Source of the DNA: an uncultured Opitutales bacterium
GTDB lineage: Bacteria; Verrucomicrobiota; Verrucomicrobiia; Opitutales; Intestinicryptomonadaceae
DNA length: 16,629 bases
Direction: 5' to 3'
Assembly (NCBI GenBank): GCA_900552245.1
Contig: URYY01000032.1
Span: 1-16,629 of the forward strand
Shown: positions 7,228 to 14,184 of the stretch, one piece after another
Layout: every line of letters starts with the position of its first letter
How positions within the stretch are numbered: the stretch's first letter is position 1
Notes under the pieces: model-generated
The model's input: only the letters and a program-made list of their open reading frames with translations
Databases searched by the model: none
What the model was told of the DNA's origin: nothing
Made by a program: the position numbers and the translations under genes

Positions 7228-7317
7228 AATTAGGTGTGAAATTTGCAAATTCCCCTCCAACACCACCGAAAGAAAAATTTGCTTGCAGACACTCAAAAGA
7301 GCGCAAACATTAAAACA

Positions 7318-9162
7318 ATGCTAAAGATAAGCGAAAAAGAACCTTACGGAGTGATAGTTTGCGGTGCCGGACATGCGGGAGTCGAAGCTGCCCTCGCTGC
7401 TGCGCGCATGGGGATAGACACACTGCTTCTTACGGGGAATTTGGACACAATCGCCCAAATGAGCTGCAACCCTTCAATTGGAGGCCTTGCAAAAGGCCAC
7501 ATTGTGCGAGAAATCGACGCCCTTGGCGGAGAAATGGCAATAAATGCGGATTCAAGCGGGATACACTTTAGAGTTCTAAACTCCTCCAAAGGCCCTGCAG
7601 TTCAAGCTCCGCGCGCACAATGCGACAAAAAAGCCTACCAGTTCAGAATGAAAAACACCCTGGAAAAGCAGCAAAACCTGAGCCTTTTCCAAGCGGAAGT
7701 AAGCGAAATATTAGTTAAAAACGGAAAAATTGAAGGAGTATCGACAACTCTGGGCATAAACTTTTACTGCAAAGCCCTAATCCTCACAACCGGAACATTT
7801 TTAAAAGGGCTTTTACATGTCGGCCACAACACCTGCGAAGGCGGCAGAATGGGAGATTTTTCCGCGCGCCACTTGTCGGCCAGTCTCCTAAAGAATGGAA
7901 TAGAGCTTGGAAGGCTAAAAACGGGAACTCCGGCCAGAATTTTAGGAAAAAGCATAGATTTTTCGAAGTGTCAGGAGCAAAAGGGCGACGAGAACCCAAC
8001 TCTTTTTGCCTTTTACGATACCAGAGGTGAAGATATGTTCCACGTGGAACATTCAAATTGGGGAAACTTTGAAGCTTTTGCAAAAAATCAACTCTCTTGT
8101 TTTGAAACTTTCACAAACCTCGAAACTGCAAAGGTAATAAGAGACAACCTCCACAAATCTGCCATGTACGGCGGCAAGATAGAGGGAATAGGCCCAAGAT
8201 ATTGCCCGAGCATAGAGGATAAGATTGTGAGATTTGCCGACAAGGAAGGACATAGGCTCTTTCTCGAGCCGGAAGGGCGCTTTACCGACGAATGGTACAT
8301 AAACGGCCTATCGACTTCAATGCCGCTCGACGTGCAACTTCAAATCCTAAAAACCATACCCGGGCTAGAAAATGCCCAAGTAATGCGCCCCGCATATGCG
8401 GTTGAGTACGATTACGCGCCCCCAACCCAGCTCTATCCCACTCTTGAATCGCGCATTGTGGAAGGGCTCTTTTGCGCTGGGCAAATAAATGGGACAAGCG
8501 GCTACGAAGAGGCGGCAGGGCAGGGTTTAGTTGCCGGAATAAATGCTTCTGCAAAGGTTTTGGGCCTCGAACCGCTCGTCTTAAAGCGCCACGAAAGCTA
8601 CATAGGAGTGCTAATAGACGACCTTGTGACAAAGGGGACCCAAGAGCCTTACAGAATGTTTACTAGCAGGGCCGAGTACAGACTCCTATTGAATCACACA
8701 AGTGCCGAAATAAGGCTGTATGACTACGCTAAGAAGTATGGACTTGTTGCTAGCGACAGGCTTGCCGCTATTTCAAGAAAAATAGAGAATGTAAAATACT
8801 GGTCCGAAAGACTTGAAAATTCAAAAGACGGAGCCGAACTTAAGAGAAATGGAGCCTCGTTTGCGGAGCATTTGCCGCAGGAATTTCAGGAGCTCTCGGC
8901 CGAAACAAGGGCGGAAATTTTGTACAGGGTCATTTACAAAGGCTATTTGGATAGGGAATTAAAGCAGATTTCGCGCATGGATAAGCTTGAAAATTTGAAA
9001 ATCCCCGAAGGTGTAGATTACTCAAAGGTGAGGGGGCTAAGGATAGAAGCCGCCCAAAAATTGGCAAAATTTAAGCCTTGCACAGTAGGGCAGGCATCGA
9101 GAATATCCGGCGTGTCGCCTGCCGACATAAACGTTATTTGCATAAGCGTATGCAAGCATTAA
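7318..9162 (+). CDS. mnmG: tRNA uridine-5-carboxymethylaminomethyl modification enzyme MnmG (GidA)
   Basis: FAD-dependent subunit that, with the GTPase MnmE, installs the carboxymethylaminomethyl group on wobble U34 of certain tRNAs. The 614-residue length from ATG 7318 is normal. Visible: the FAD-binding GAGHAG at 16-21, CNPSIGGLAKGH, KGPAVQAPRAQCDK, GGRMGD, LKTGTPAR, the GIGPRYCPSIEDK signature, FLEPEG, QINGTSGYEEAAGQG, SRAEYRLLLN, and the C-terminal PEGVDYSKVRGL and GQASRISGVSPADI of the helical domain. A lineage-variable loop around residues 235-260 is about 16 residues longer than in E. coli and reads MFHVEH where a parS site overlaps the gene. The start lacks a strong ribosome binding site; a frame extension to TTG 7243 seems less likely because homology begins after the ATG. 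Downstream is a sugar isomerase gene, not rsmG. Confidence 0.96.
   Translation: MLKISEKEPYGVIVCGAGHAGVEAALAAARMGIDTLLLTGNLDTIAQMSCNPSIGGLAKGHIVREIDALGGEMAINADSSGIHFRVLNSSKGPAVQAPRAQCDKKAYQFRMKNTLEKQQNLSLFQAEVSEILVKNGKIEGVSTTLGINFYCKALILTTGTFLKGLLHVGHNTCEGGRMGDFSARHLSASLLKNGIELGRLKTGTPARILGKSIDFSKCQEQKGDENPTLFAFYDTRGEDMFHVEHSNWGNFEAFAKNQLSCFETFTNLETAKVIRDNLHKSAMYGGKIEGIGPRYCPSIEDKIVRFADKEGHRLFLEPEGRFTDEWYINGLSTSMPLDVQLQILKTIPGLENAQVMRPAYAVEYDYAPPTQLYPTLESRIVEGLFCAGQINGTSGYEEAAGQGLVAGINASAKVLGLEPLVLKRHESYIGVLIDDLVTKGTQEPYRMFTSRAEYRLLLNHTSAEIRLYDYAKKYGLVASDRLAAISRKIENVKYWSERLENSKDGAELKRNGASFAEHLPQEFQELSAETRAEILYRVIYKGYLDRELKQISRMDKLENLKIPEGVDYSKVRGLRIEAAQKLAKFKPCTVGQASRISGVSPADINVICISVCKH
8036..8051. 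promoter_or_regulatory. parS: parS centromere site (ParB binding), copy 2, inside mnmG
   Basis: TGTTCCACGTGGAACA is a perfect 16-bp palindrome with the canonical parS core. It is embedded in mnmG and translated as FHVEH at residues 241-245, in a loop that is not conserved in the family. It lies 967 bp from the first copy. Confidence 0.82.
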
Positions 9163-9184
9163 CTTGTTGCAAATAAACAAGTTA
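9160..9184. repeat. 9-bp inverted repeat at the mnmG stop codon
   Basis: TAACTTGTT (9160-9168, starting at the stop codon) pairs with AACAAGTTA (9176-9184) around a 7-nt loop. The stem is AT-rich and there is no clean T-run, so at most a weak terminator or mRNA 3'-end hairpin. Confidence 0.5.
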
Positions 9185-9252
9185 TTAAATTTAAAGCTAA
9201 CGACAGTTTTAAAATATGTTGATTTTTTAAAAAACTTAGCGATTTTTAAGTT

Positions 9253-10239
9253 ATGCAAAGTTTACCAATAATAGCCCTTTCGACAAGCTACTTCCACCGC
9301 AAGATTTCCGACCCCTATGAAATGTTACAGAAGGCGGCGGAAATGGGTTTTAAGTATGTGGAGTTGGGGCACACTACAACGGTGAATATGGTAGACGGAA
9401 TAGAAAGGGCGGTGAAAGACGGGGTGATAAAGGTTTCGTCGCTGCACAATTTTTGCCCCATTCCGCCTTTTGCTACGCCGCCTGCGCCAAATTTTTATTC
9501 CCCGGCAACTGCTTCAAAGCGAGAGTCCCAGCAGTGGCAGAGACACACGCAAACGACCTTGGAATTTGCAAGCACACTTGGAGCTTCGAGAGTTGTGACG
9601 CACGCCGGTGAGCTATCCTACTTTTGGGGTTCGCCGAAATTTGCCTTGAGCGCCGAATTTGCGCAGCTTCAGGAAATAAAGTCAAATATGGCAGAACATC
9701 CTGAGGAAGAGCAAAAATATGAGCGCCTTTTAAGCATATACGAAAAAAATGTAAAAAAATTCGTAGAAAAGGCGGAGCGCAAATCGCGCAAGGCTCACGA
9801 TAGAATATTCAAGAATCTGGAACTTATAAATGAACTTTTAAAGCAGAAGAACCTTCTGCTTGGCCTTGAAAACCGCGACGGCTACTGCGAATTGCCATTC
9901 GACACAAAATTTGCGGAATTTGCAAAGCGCGAGTGCACCCTTTCAAACGTCCGCGCCTGGATAGACATAGGGCACGTTGCTGTAAAATTTGTAAGGAGGG
10001 TAATAGACTTTGAAAAATTTGTGGACGAAGCCGCTCCATACATTTGCGGCTGGCATTTGCACGATTGCACACTGGAGGGGAAAGACCACAAGGCAATTGG
10101 AAGCGGCTTTATAGATTTTAACTTTGTAAAAAAATACTTTGATGTGCAAAAGCACGTATTTACGCTTGAACTCAGCTCTAGGGTTGAGGTGCAAGATGCG
10201 ATTGACTCGCGAAAGAGATTGGAGGATATGTTTGCATGA
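9253..10239 (+). CDS. Sugar phosphate isomerase/epimerase, TIM-barrel (AP endonuclease 2-like) family
   Basis: A 328-residue cytoplasmic protein of the xylose-isomerase-like TIM-barrel superfamily (AP_endonuc_2). Barrel strands are visible as IIALSTSYF, YVELGH, VSSLHNF, RVVTHAG, LLLGLENRDG, RAWIDIGHV, CGWHLHDC and FTLELSS. Candidate metal and catalytic residues in the usual places are E206, D238, H241, H268 and E306, so the enzyme looks active. A charged helical insert lies at about 140-185. The substrate cannot be read from the sequence; relatives act on ketoses, inositols or hydroxypyruvate. It starts 90 bp after mnmG without a clear ribosome binding site, and its stop overlaps the ybeY start by 4 bp, so it is translationally coupled to ybeY. 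Confidence 0.85.
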   Translation: MQSLPIIALSTSYFHRKISDPYEMLQKAAEMGFKYVELGHTTTVNMVDGIERAVKDGVIKVSSLHNFCPIPPFATPPAPNFYSPATASKRESQQWQRHTQTTLEFASTLGASRVVTHAGELSYFWGSPKFALSAEFAQLQEIKSNMAEHPEEEQKYERLLSIYEKNVKKFVEKAERKSRKAHDRIFKNLELINELLKQKNLLLGLENRDGYCELPFDTKFAEFAKRECTLSNVRAWIDIGHVAVKFVRRVIDFEKFVDEAAPYICGWHLHDCTLEGKDHKAIGSGFIDFNFVKKYFDVQKHVFTLELSSRVEVQDAIDSRKRLEDMFA

Positions 10240-10715
10240 GCCGCGAAGTGCAAGTCTGCAATTTAAGCAAGGTGCTTGAATTTGATAACAACAGGGTAGT
10301 GCGCCTTGTCAGAGTTTTAGACGAAAGGCTGCCTAAAAATATGAGGGCTCCAAAGGGCGCGCTTTCAATTGCGATTATGGATAACGCAAAAATTGCCCAA
10401 GTTCACAAAGATTTTTTGGGAGATCCAAAGCCGACTGATGTCATAACATTTGAGGGCGATGGCGACGGGAAATTTGCGGGTGAAATTTGCGCCAGTGCGG
10501 AAATGGCAAGAGACGTTGCGTCTAAGTACTCAAACACGGCAGACGCGGAACTTTGCCTTTACATAGCCCACGGAATGCTTCACCTTGCGGGGATAGACGA
10601 CATTGAGCCGCAGGATGCCAAGCAGATGAGGGAGGCCGAAGCTATTGCAGCCAAGATAATTTCCAGTGCCTTTCGCAAGCCGATATTTAAATTCAAAGGT
10701 TATAAAGATGCTTAA
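10236..10715 (+). CDS. ybeY: Endoribonuclease YbeY (rRNA maturation factor)
   Basis: A 159-residue member of the UPF0054/YbeY family, a metal-dependent RNase acting in 16S rRNA 3'-end maturation and ribosome quality control. Visible are SIAIMDNAKIAQVHKDFLG, the family motif PTDVITF at 66-72, and the metal site HGMLHLAGIDD at 112-122. The usual third histidine ligand (HxxxHxxxxxH) is replaced by aspartate, D122; Asp occurs there in some lineages, so activity is probably retained. The ATG overlaps the isomerase stop (ATGA), and the following DUF502 gene starts 8 bp before this stop, so it sits inside a tightly packed operon. Confidence 0.93.
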   Translation: MSREVQVCNLSKVLEFDNNRVVRLVRVLDERLPKNMRAPKGALSIAIMDNAKIAQVHKDFLGDPKPTDVITFEGDGDGKFAGEICASAEMARDVASKYSNTADAELCLYIAHGMLHLAGIDDIEPQDAKQMREAEAIAAKIISSAFRKPIFKFKGYKDA

Positions 10716-11373
10716 ATCCTTTAGAAATTCGCTTTTAGCCGGAATTTTTGTGGCGCTGCCGATAACGGTTACCGTCCTTCTTTTGATGTGGCTTGTAAAG
10801 ACGCTCGGAGCCCCCGTGACCGACCTTATATTTATCCCCATATTCAACAACCTAAATTCAGACTTTCTCGACACGGCCTTTGGCAAGGGTGTTATGAACA
10901 CCATTTCCGCCTTGATAGTAGTGGTATTTATAACGCTAATAGGTTATTTATCGACATTCTTTTTGGGGCGGCTTGCAATAAATTTATCGGAGGCAATCAT
11001 AGGCAAAATTCCCTTTGCAAATACGATATATAAAACCGTAAAGCAGATAGTGGATACGTTTTCAAAGCAAAAGAAGGCTGTTTTTCAGGCGGCGGTTCTG
11101 ATTGAATTTCCGCGGCAGGGAGTATATTCGGTAGGTTTTCTTACCGGAGAGGGAAGGGGAGAGCTCTCTGAAAAAGCAGGCGAGGAGCTCTTAAATGTTT
11201 TTGTTCCAACCACGCCAAATCCGACGAGTGGCTTTTTAATGTTGCTAAAGAAGGAGCAGGTTGTAACGCTAGATATGAGTGTGAGCGACGCAATGAAATT
11301 CATAGTTTCATTTGGGGCTGTAGTTCCCGCCCACAGTGCTCAACAAGCTAAAGAGAAACTGGAAGGCAAATAG
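10708..11373 (+). CDS. DUF502 family membrane protein
   Basis: A 221-residue inner-membrane protein of the DUF502 family (function unestablished; plant relatives are the COV proteins). Two transmembrane segments are clear, about 9-30 (LLAGIFVALPITVTVLLLMWLV) and 63-86 (MNTISALIVVVFITLIGYLS). Family signatures follow: IPFANTIYKTVKQIVDTF, the AAVLIEFPRQGVYSVGFLTGE strand pair, and VFVPTTPNPTSGFLM with its conserved Pro-Thr run. ATG 10708 is chosen because AAAGG at 10696-10700 is a fitting ribosome binding site and the first membrane helix begins right after; upstream frame extension would run back into ybeY. It overlaps ybeY by 8 bp and is 4 bp from the preferred recO start. Confidence 0.9.
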   Translation: MLKSFRNSLLAGIFVALPITVTVLLLMWLVKTLGAPVTDLIFIPIFNNLNSDFLDTAFGKGVMNTISALIVVVFITLIGYLSTFFLGRLAINLSEAIIGKIPFANTIYKTVKQIVDTFSKQKKAVFQAAVLIEFPRQGVYSVGFLTGEGRGELSEKAGEELLNVFVPTTPNPTSGFLMLLKKEQVVTLDMSVSDAMKFIVSFGAVVPAHSAQQAKEKLEGK

Positions 11374-11377
11374 AGAC

Positions 11378-11980
11378 TTGCTGGAAAATATTACAGGTAT
11401 TGTCCTTCAGAAGTTGCCGCGCGGAGAGAGCGGAATCGTATTTAAAATATTTTCAAAAAGCGAAGGTATTGTAGCTGTTTACAAAAGAATTTCACAGAAG
11501 AAGGTGTCGTTTCTTCCGGATTACTTTGACGAAGTTTGCTTTGCTGTTAAGCAGGGGAGGGAAGGCTCAATGCTCTTTGGTTCGGACTGCGAGATTCTTG
11601 CGCGCCGAACAGAGCTTGCCAAGAATTACAGTTCCTATGAATGCGCTTCAAGACTAGCCCTATGCTGCGTAAAAAACGGCTCCTATCTCGAAAATTTTGA
11701 AGCTCTTTACCATACCTTTGAGGCAGCGTTAAGAGCGCTTGCAGAGGGCGCCGACTACATCGCCTGCGAAATAAAATTTATGTACGTATTTGCCAGAAAC
11801 GAAGGCTACGCAATACGGGAAGACTTCTTTGCAAATTTGGATTTAAAAGAGCGCGAACTTTTTAAATCCGTATTGCTAACGCCTGCAAAAGAACTGAATA
11901 TTGATGCGGATGAATGCGCTAAACTGCTAAAGAAAATGAATTTTTGGATTGCCGAAAATACGGATATAATTGCGGTTTAA
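11378..11980 (+). CDS. recO: DNA repair protein RecO, short form
   Basis: Probable RecO, which with RecR helps load RecA on single-stranded DNA in gap repair. The N-terminal part looks like the RecO OB-fold: ITGIVLQKLPRGESGIVFKIFSKSEGIVAVYKR. A helical region follows with SYECASRLALCCVKNG and ALYHTFEAALRALAEGADYIACEIKFMYVFARNEGY. At 200 residues it is shorter than the usual 230-250, and the zinc-binding cysteine segment of many RecO proteins is absent between the helical parts. I prefer TTG 11378, with GGAAGG at 11361-11366 upstream and homology starting at once; a GTG at 11336 would add 14 residues overlapping DUF502 but has no ribosome binding site. It is last in the operon. Confidence 0.72.
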   Translation: MLENITGIVLQKLPRGESGIVFKIFSKSEGIVAVYKRISQKKVSFLPDYFDEVCFAVKQGREGSMLFGSDCEILARRTELAKNYSSYECASRLALCCVKNGSYLENFEALYHTFEAALRALAEGADYIACEIKFMYVFARNEGYAIREDFFANLDLKERELFKSVLLTPAKELNIDADECAKLLKKMNFWIAENTDIIAV

Positions 11981-12014
11981 TTTGGTTTTAAAGCGAAAAT
12001 TTGAGACAAAATCC

Positions 12015-12233
12015 TCAGGGTGCCTGTTCGCTAAGAACTTTTGCTTTCAGTTCTTGAGGCGGAATTTCTATCGAATCCTGCCTTTCAAAATTTTTTAAAA
12101 ATTCTCTCATAATAAACTCCGCCTGAGTTCTTACACTGCGCCCTTGACTTCTTGCAAAGTTTTTTAGAAGCAACCAATGCTCAAAATTTAGACGCAAAGC
12201 GATTATCTTTATTTTTTCATTATTTTCACTCAT
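12015..12233 (-). CDS. Small ribbon-helix-helix (Arc/CopG-like) DNA-binding protein
   Basis: A 72-residue protein whose residues 7-50 fit a ribbon-helix-helix fold: strand IKIIALRLN, helix FEHWLLLKNFARSQG, a turn with SVRTQ, and helix AEFIMREFLKNF. Such proteins bind DNA as dimers through the strand and are common as antitoxins or autoregulators. The remaining 20 residues are a charged tail that in an antitoxin would contact the toxin, but no toxin-like gene adjoins: recO converges from the left (34 bp) and the Sel1-repeat gene lies upstream on the same strand with a 59-bp gap. No clear ribosome binding site. An inverted repeat at 12254-12271 could be its operator. Target unknown. Confidence 0.65.
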   Translation of the reverse strand: MSENNEKIKIIALRLNFEHWLLLKNFARSQGRSVRTQAEFIMREFLKNFERQDSIEIPPQELKAKVLSEQAP

Positions 12234-12253
12234 AAAAATTATTTTTTCTTTTA

Positions 12254-12271
12254 CTAAATATTTACATTTAG
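12254..12271. promoter_or_regulatory. Inverted repeat upstream of the ribbon-helix-helix gene
   Basis: CTAAAT (12254-12259) and ATTTAG (12266-12271) with 6 nt between them lie 21 bp upstream of the start codon. Position and symmetry fit an autoregulatory operator, but the sequence is AT-rich and could be chance. Confidence 0.3.
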
Positions 12272-12292
12272 AAACTATGATTTTAATCTCAA

Positions 12293-13204
12293 TTACTCTT
12301 CAACGAAAATATAGGCTTCCCTTACTTCATCAATGGGCAAAGTGTGCTCGCTCAACTTAAAGATGCCATTTTGAACAAAATCGTAAGTTTGGTATTTTCT
12401 TTTTGAATTTAAAAAGAAATACGCTTCGCGTCCCAAACCCGAATCCACAACAGCGCAAAGCACCGCTCCCATAAAATCGTATGTCCTGACAACTATGGCG
12501 GATCCGCTTTCCACCCTTTGAACTTTTGCATCTTCAAGATCCATGGGGCTATTTTTGAGCAAGCGAGCCTCGGTATCAAACATGTGTGGGTAGCGGCTGT
12601 ATTTAAAAAGCCTGCCTTTGTATTTATCAAAATTTATATCGCCCAAGATAACATGTGTCATAAACCAGTTAAAATCTACCGGGGCTTCGTGAGGACTATC
12701 TTTGACGGAAGGCATATCCATGTCTGAAGCCCCTTTAATCATTGGACTTTTTCCGTCGAGCTTTTTGTTTTTTTCTATTTTTTCTTGAAAGCGCTTTGAA
12801 TATTCCCTTGCAAGTTCCAGCTCGTGGTCTGACATTTTAGATTTTAAGGCCTGCGCGAATTCCAAAGCCTCCCAGTCGCTTGTAGCGGTCATGCACCACG
12901 CAAGCGCCACAAGTTCATTTTTTTGTACAAAATCACCCTTCGCATAACGCAACGCCATGAGTAGTTGCGCGTTTTGAAATCCATTCAACGCGGATTGTTC
13001 CAGCCAAAACATAGATTTTCTCTCATCGCGCGCAAGCCTTTCGCTTCCCGCATTAAACCCTGCGCTGTAACGGCACGACAAGATAAACTGCGCCTCGGCA
13101 TCGTTATTTTGAGCCTTTAACAAATAATCGTCGCCAAAACTTGCACTCAAAAAAGCGCTATGAAACGCAAGAGTTGCAATTAATATATTTTTATATCTTC
13201 TCAT
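12293..13204 (-). CDS. Exported Sel1-like repeat protein
   Basis: A 303-residue protein with an N-terminal signal peptide (RRYK, then hydrophobic ILIATLAFHSAFL, cleavage near residue 22). Residues about 28-108 form two Sel1-like repeats, recognisable from DAEAQFILSCRYSAG, KSMFWLEQSALNGFQNAQLLMALRYAKG and ELVALAWCMTA; such helical solenoids mediate protein contacts in the periplasm or envelope. A charged helical linker (120-150) leads to a C-terminal domain of unknown type containing VDFNWFMTHVILGDINFDKYKG, GSAIVVRTYDFMGAVLCAVVD and EAYIFVEE. It starts 2 bp after the stop of the upstream lipoprotein gene, so the two are translationally coupled and probably act together. The neighbouring kinase operon suggests an envelope signalling role, but this is inference. 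Confidence 0.82.
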   Translation of the reverse strand: MRRYKNILIATLAFHSAFLSASFGDDYLLKAQNNDAEAQFILSCRYSAGFNAGSERLARDERKSMFWLEQSALNGFQNAQLLMALRYAKGDFVQKNELVALAWCMTATSDWEALEFAQALKSKMSDHELELAREYSKRFQEKIEKNKKLDGKSPMIKGASDMDMPSVKDSPHEAPVDFNWFMTHVILGDINFDKYKGRLFKYSRYPHMFDTEARLLKNSPMDLEDAKVQRVESGSAIVVRTYDFMGAVLCAVVDSGLGREAYFFLNSKRKYQTYDFVQNGIFKLSEHTLPIDEVREAYIFVEE

Positions 13205-13206
13205 AT

Positions 13207-14073
13207 TTAGTAATTGCTATATCCAGTAAAAATCTTTTCCGCCCGCAAGACAAGGTAGGGACCTACAGACTCGACAAATCCTATTACTTTGACGCGACTT
13301 CTACCATGAAAATTGTTTGTAAAGTAGCCTTTGGTGATGGAATCGGTGTACTTGTAATTAACCACTATGTTCTCGCCAAAAATATAATCGCCCATTCGAA
13401 AAAATGAGTTTAATACGTCGGGGCCCATTGGGGTAACATAGCTTTCAATCTCAAAGCGTTTCGGGATAATTTCGCCTTTGCCGTTCTTTGTAAAGAAGGC
13501 GGCTTCGCCTTTTTCCGCATACAGAGCCGCAAGTTGATTCACTGAAATTTTCTCGGGTTTGGGTGTTCCGTCAGTTGGCGACAAAAGCTCGATTTCCGCC
13601 GCCAATTTCTTCCTAAACTCCATGGAGTTCATTCTTAATTTTGAATTGGGAAATTTGGCTTCAAAATATTCAAAAGCAGAGTGCGCTTCTTGTAGCGACA
13701 TTAAGTCACTCGCATTACAGTACAACTTTAGAGCCTTAACAAAGTCGAGTTCGCCGCTATCAATAAACTCGCACAAGGAAGAACATAACCTGCGGTTTTC
13801 ATCTCTTAGTTCTTTTAAGGTTTTCCGCAAGGAGCATAAACTCCGGTTTTCATCGCCTAGTTCCTTTAAGTTTTTCCGCAAAACCATATTTTCGCTCCTA
13901 AGGGACTCCTCCTGATTTTTGCTGTTCGCACGCAAGGCGGCTATTTTTTCCCTATTGAATTCGAGCTCGTTTTTTAATCGGCCGTTTTCCTTTTTAAGCG
14001 CATCCGCCTCAAAGACAATACAGCCCTGCAAAAGCGCGCACAAAAATAAAAGACTAAAACGTAATTTTTGCAT
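13207..14073 (-). CDS. Lipoprotein with N-terminal coiled coil
   Basis: A 288-residue predicted lipoprotein: hydrophobic leader with the lipobox LQGC at 15-18, so Cys18 would be lipidated after cleavage by signal peptidase II. Residues about 22-98 form a charged coiled coil that includes a 17-residue tandem duplication (65-81 and 82-98, both of the type LRKxLKELxDENRxLCS). Then comes a short TPR-like or helical part (SLQEAHSAFEYFEAKFPNSKL at 127-147, pattern of a tetratricopeptide helix pair) and a C-terminal domain with FGENIVVNYKYTDSITKG and RVKVIGFVESVGPYLVLRAE, apparently beta-rich. I do not recognise the whole protein. It begins 112 bp from the divergent kinase gene and is coupled to the Sel1-repeat gene. 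Confidence 0.78.
   Translation of the reverse strand: MQKLRFSLLFLCALLQGCIVFEADALKKENGRLKNELEFNREKIAALRANSKNQEESLRSENMVLRKNLKELGDENRSLCSLRKTLKELRDENRRLCSSLCEFIDSGELDFVKALKLYCNASDLMSLQEAHSAFEYFEAKFPNSKLRMNSMEFRKKLAAEIELLSPTDGTPKPEKISVNQLAALYAEKGEAAFFTKNGKGEIIPKRFEIESYVTPMGPDVLNSFFRMGDYIFGENIVVNYKYTDSITKGYFTNNFHGRSRVKVIGFVESVGPYLVLRAEKIFTGYSNY
13780..13881. repeat. Tandem duplication of 51 bp inside the lipoprotein gene
   Basis: Units 13780-13830 and 13831-13881 are clearly similar and have a period of exactly 51 bp (17 codons), preserving the frame and the coiled-coil heptad-like pattern. The copies differ at about ten positions, so the duplication is not brand new. Confidence 0.85.
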
Positions 14074-14184
14074 AAAATTTTTCTCTCTATTCGCTGTAAT
14101 AAAGAAAAAATCATTTCTATATTTAAAAAAATTTTTAAATTTATATATTTGCAGTCCGAAAAAAATTTACTAAGGCATTCCAAT
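14074..14184. promoter_or_regulatory. Divergent promoter region between lipoprotein and kinase operons
   Basis: This very AT-rich 111-bp gap must hold the promoters of both operons. It contains an A/T inverted repeat (TTTAAAAA and TTTTTAAA around 14120-14137) and the kinase ribosome binding site TAAGG at 14171-14175. No confident -10/-35 pair can be assigned. Confidence 0.45.

Larger units (their letters stand above)
5188..7317. other. Gene-free stretch of about 2.1 kb upstream of mnmG, with strand-composition switch
   Basis: No open frame here looks like a gene; the 61- and 69-codon minus-strand frames at 6409-6594 and 6823-7032 are hydrophobic products of an A-rich opposite strand. From about 5190 to 6400 the plus strand carries more C than G, and becomes T-rich toward 6400 (for example 6301-6360). 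From about 6409 it turns abruptly A-rich, roughly three A per T over several hundred bases. Elements inside: a near-consensus DnaA box (5241-5249), GGCATTTAA at 5214, 5576 and 5938, a hairpin AGCTAT-CTAA-ATAGCT (5760-5775), a 12-bp inverted repeat (6166-6209), a small one (6231-6251), a compact GGGGAATCCCC (6975-6985 area), an orphan AAGGAGGT (7031-7038), parS (7069-7084) and a palindrome (7216-7227). Origin, regulatory RNA or decayed sequence are all possible. Confidence 0.6.

Noticed and set aside
5188..7317. tRNA, tmRNA, RNase P or 6S RNA in the long gap
   Set aside because: No T-loop plus acceptor pairing, no tmRNA tag frame and no conserved RNase P sequence blocks were found by eye; a covariance-model search would be decisive.
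7085..7324. 79-codon plus-strand frame just after parS
   Set aside because: Lys/Thr-rich translation of A-rich DNA, overlapping the mnmG start, with no plausible ribosome binding site at proper distance.
8282..8632. 116-codon minus-strand frame inside mnmG
   Set aside because: Antisense shadow of strongly conserved mnmG sequence; Arg/Leu-rich translation without family features.
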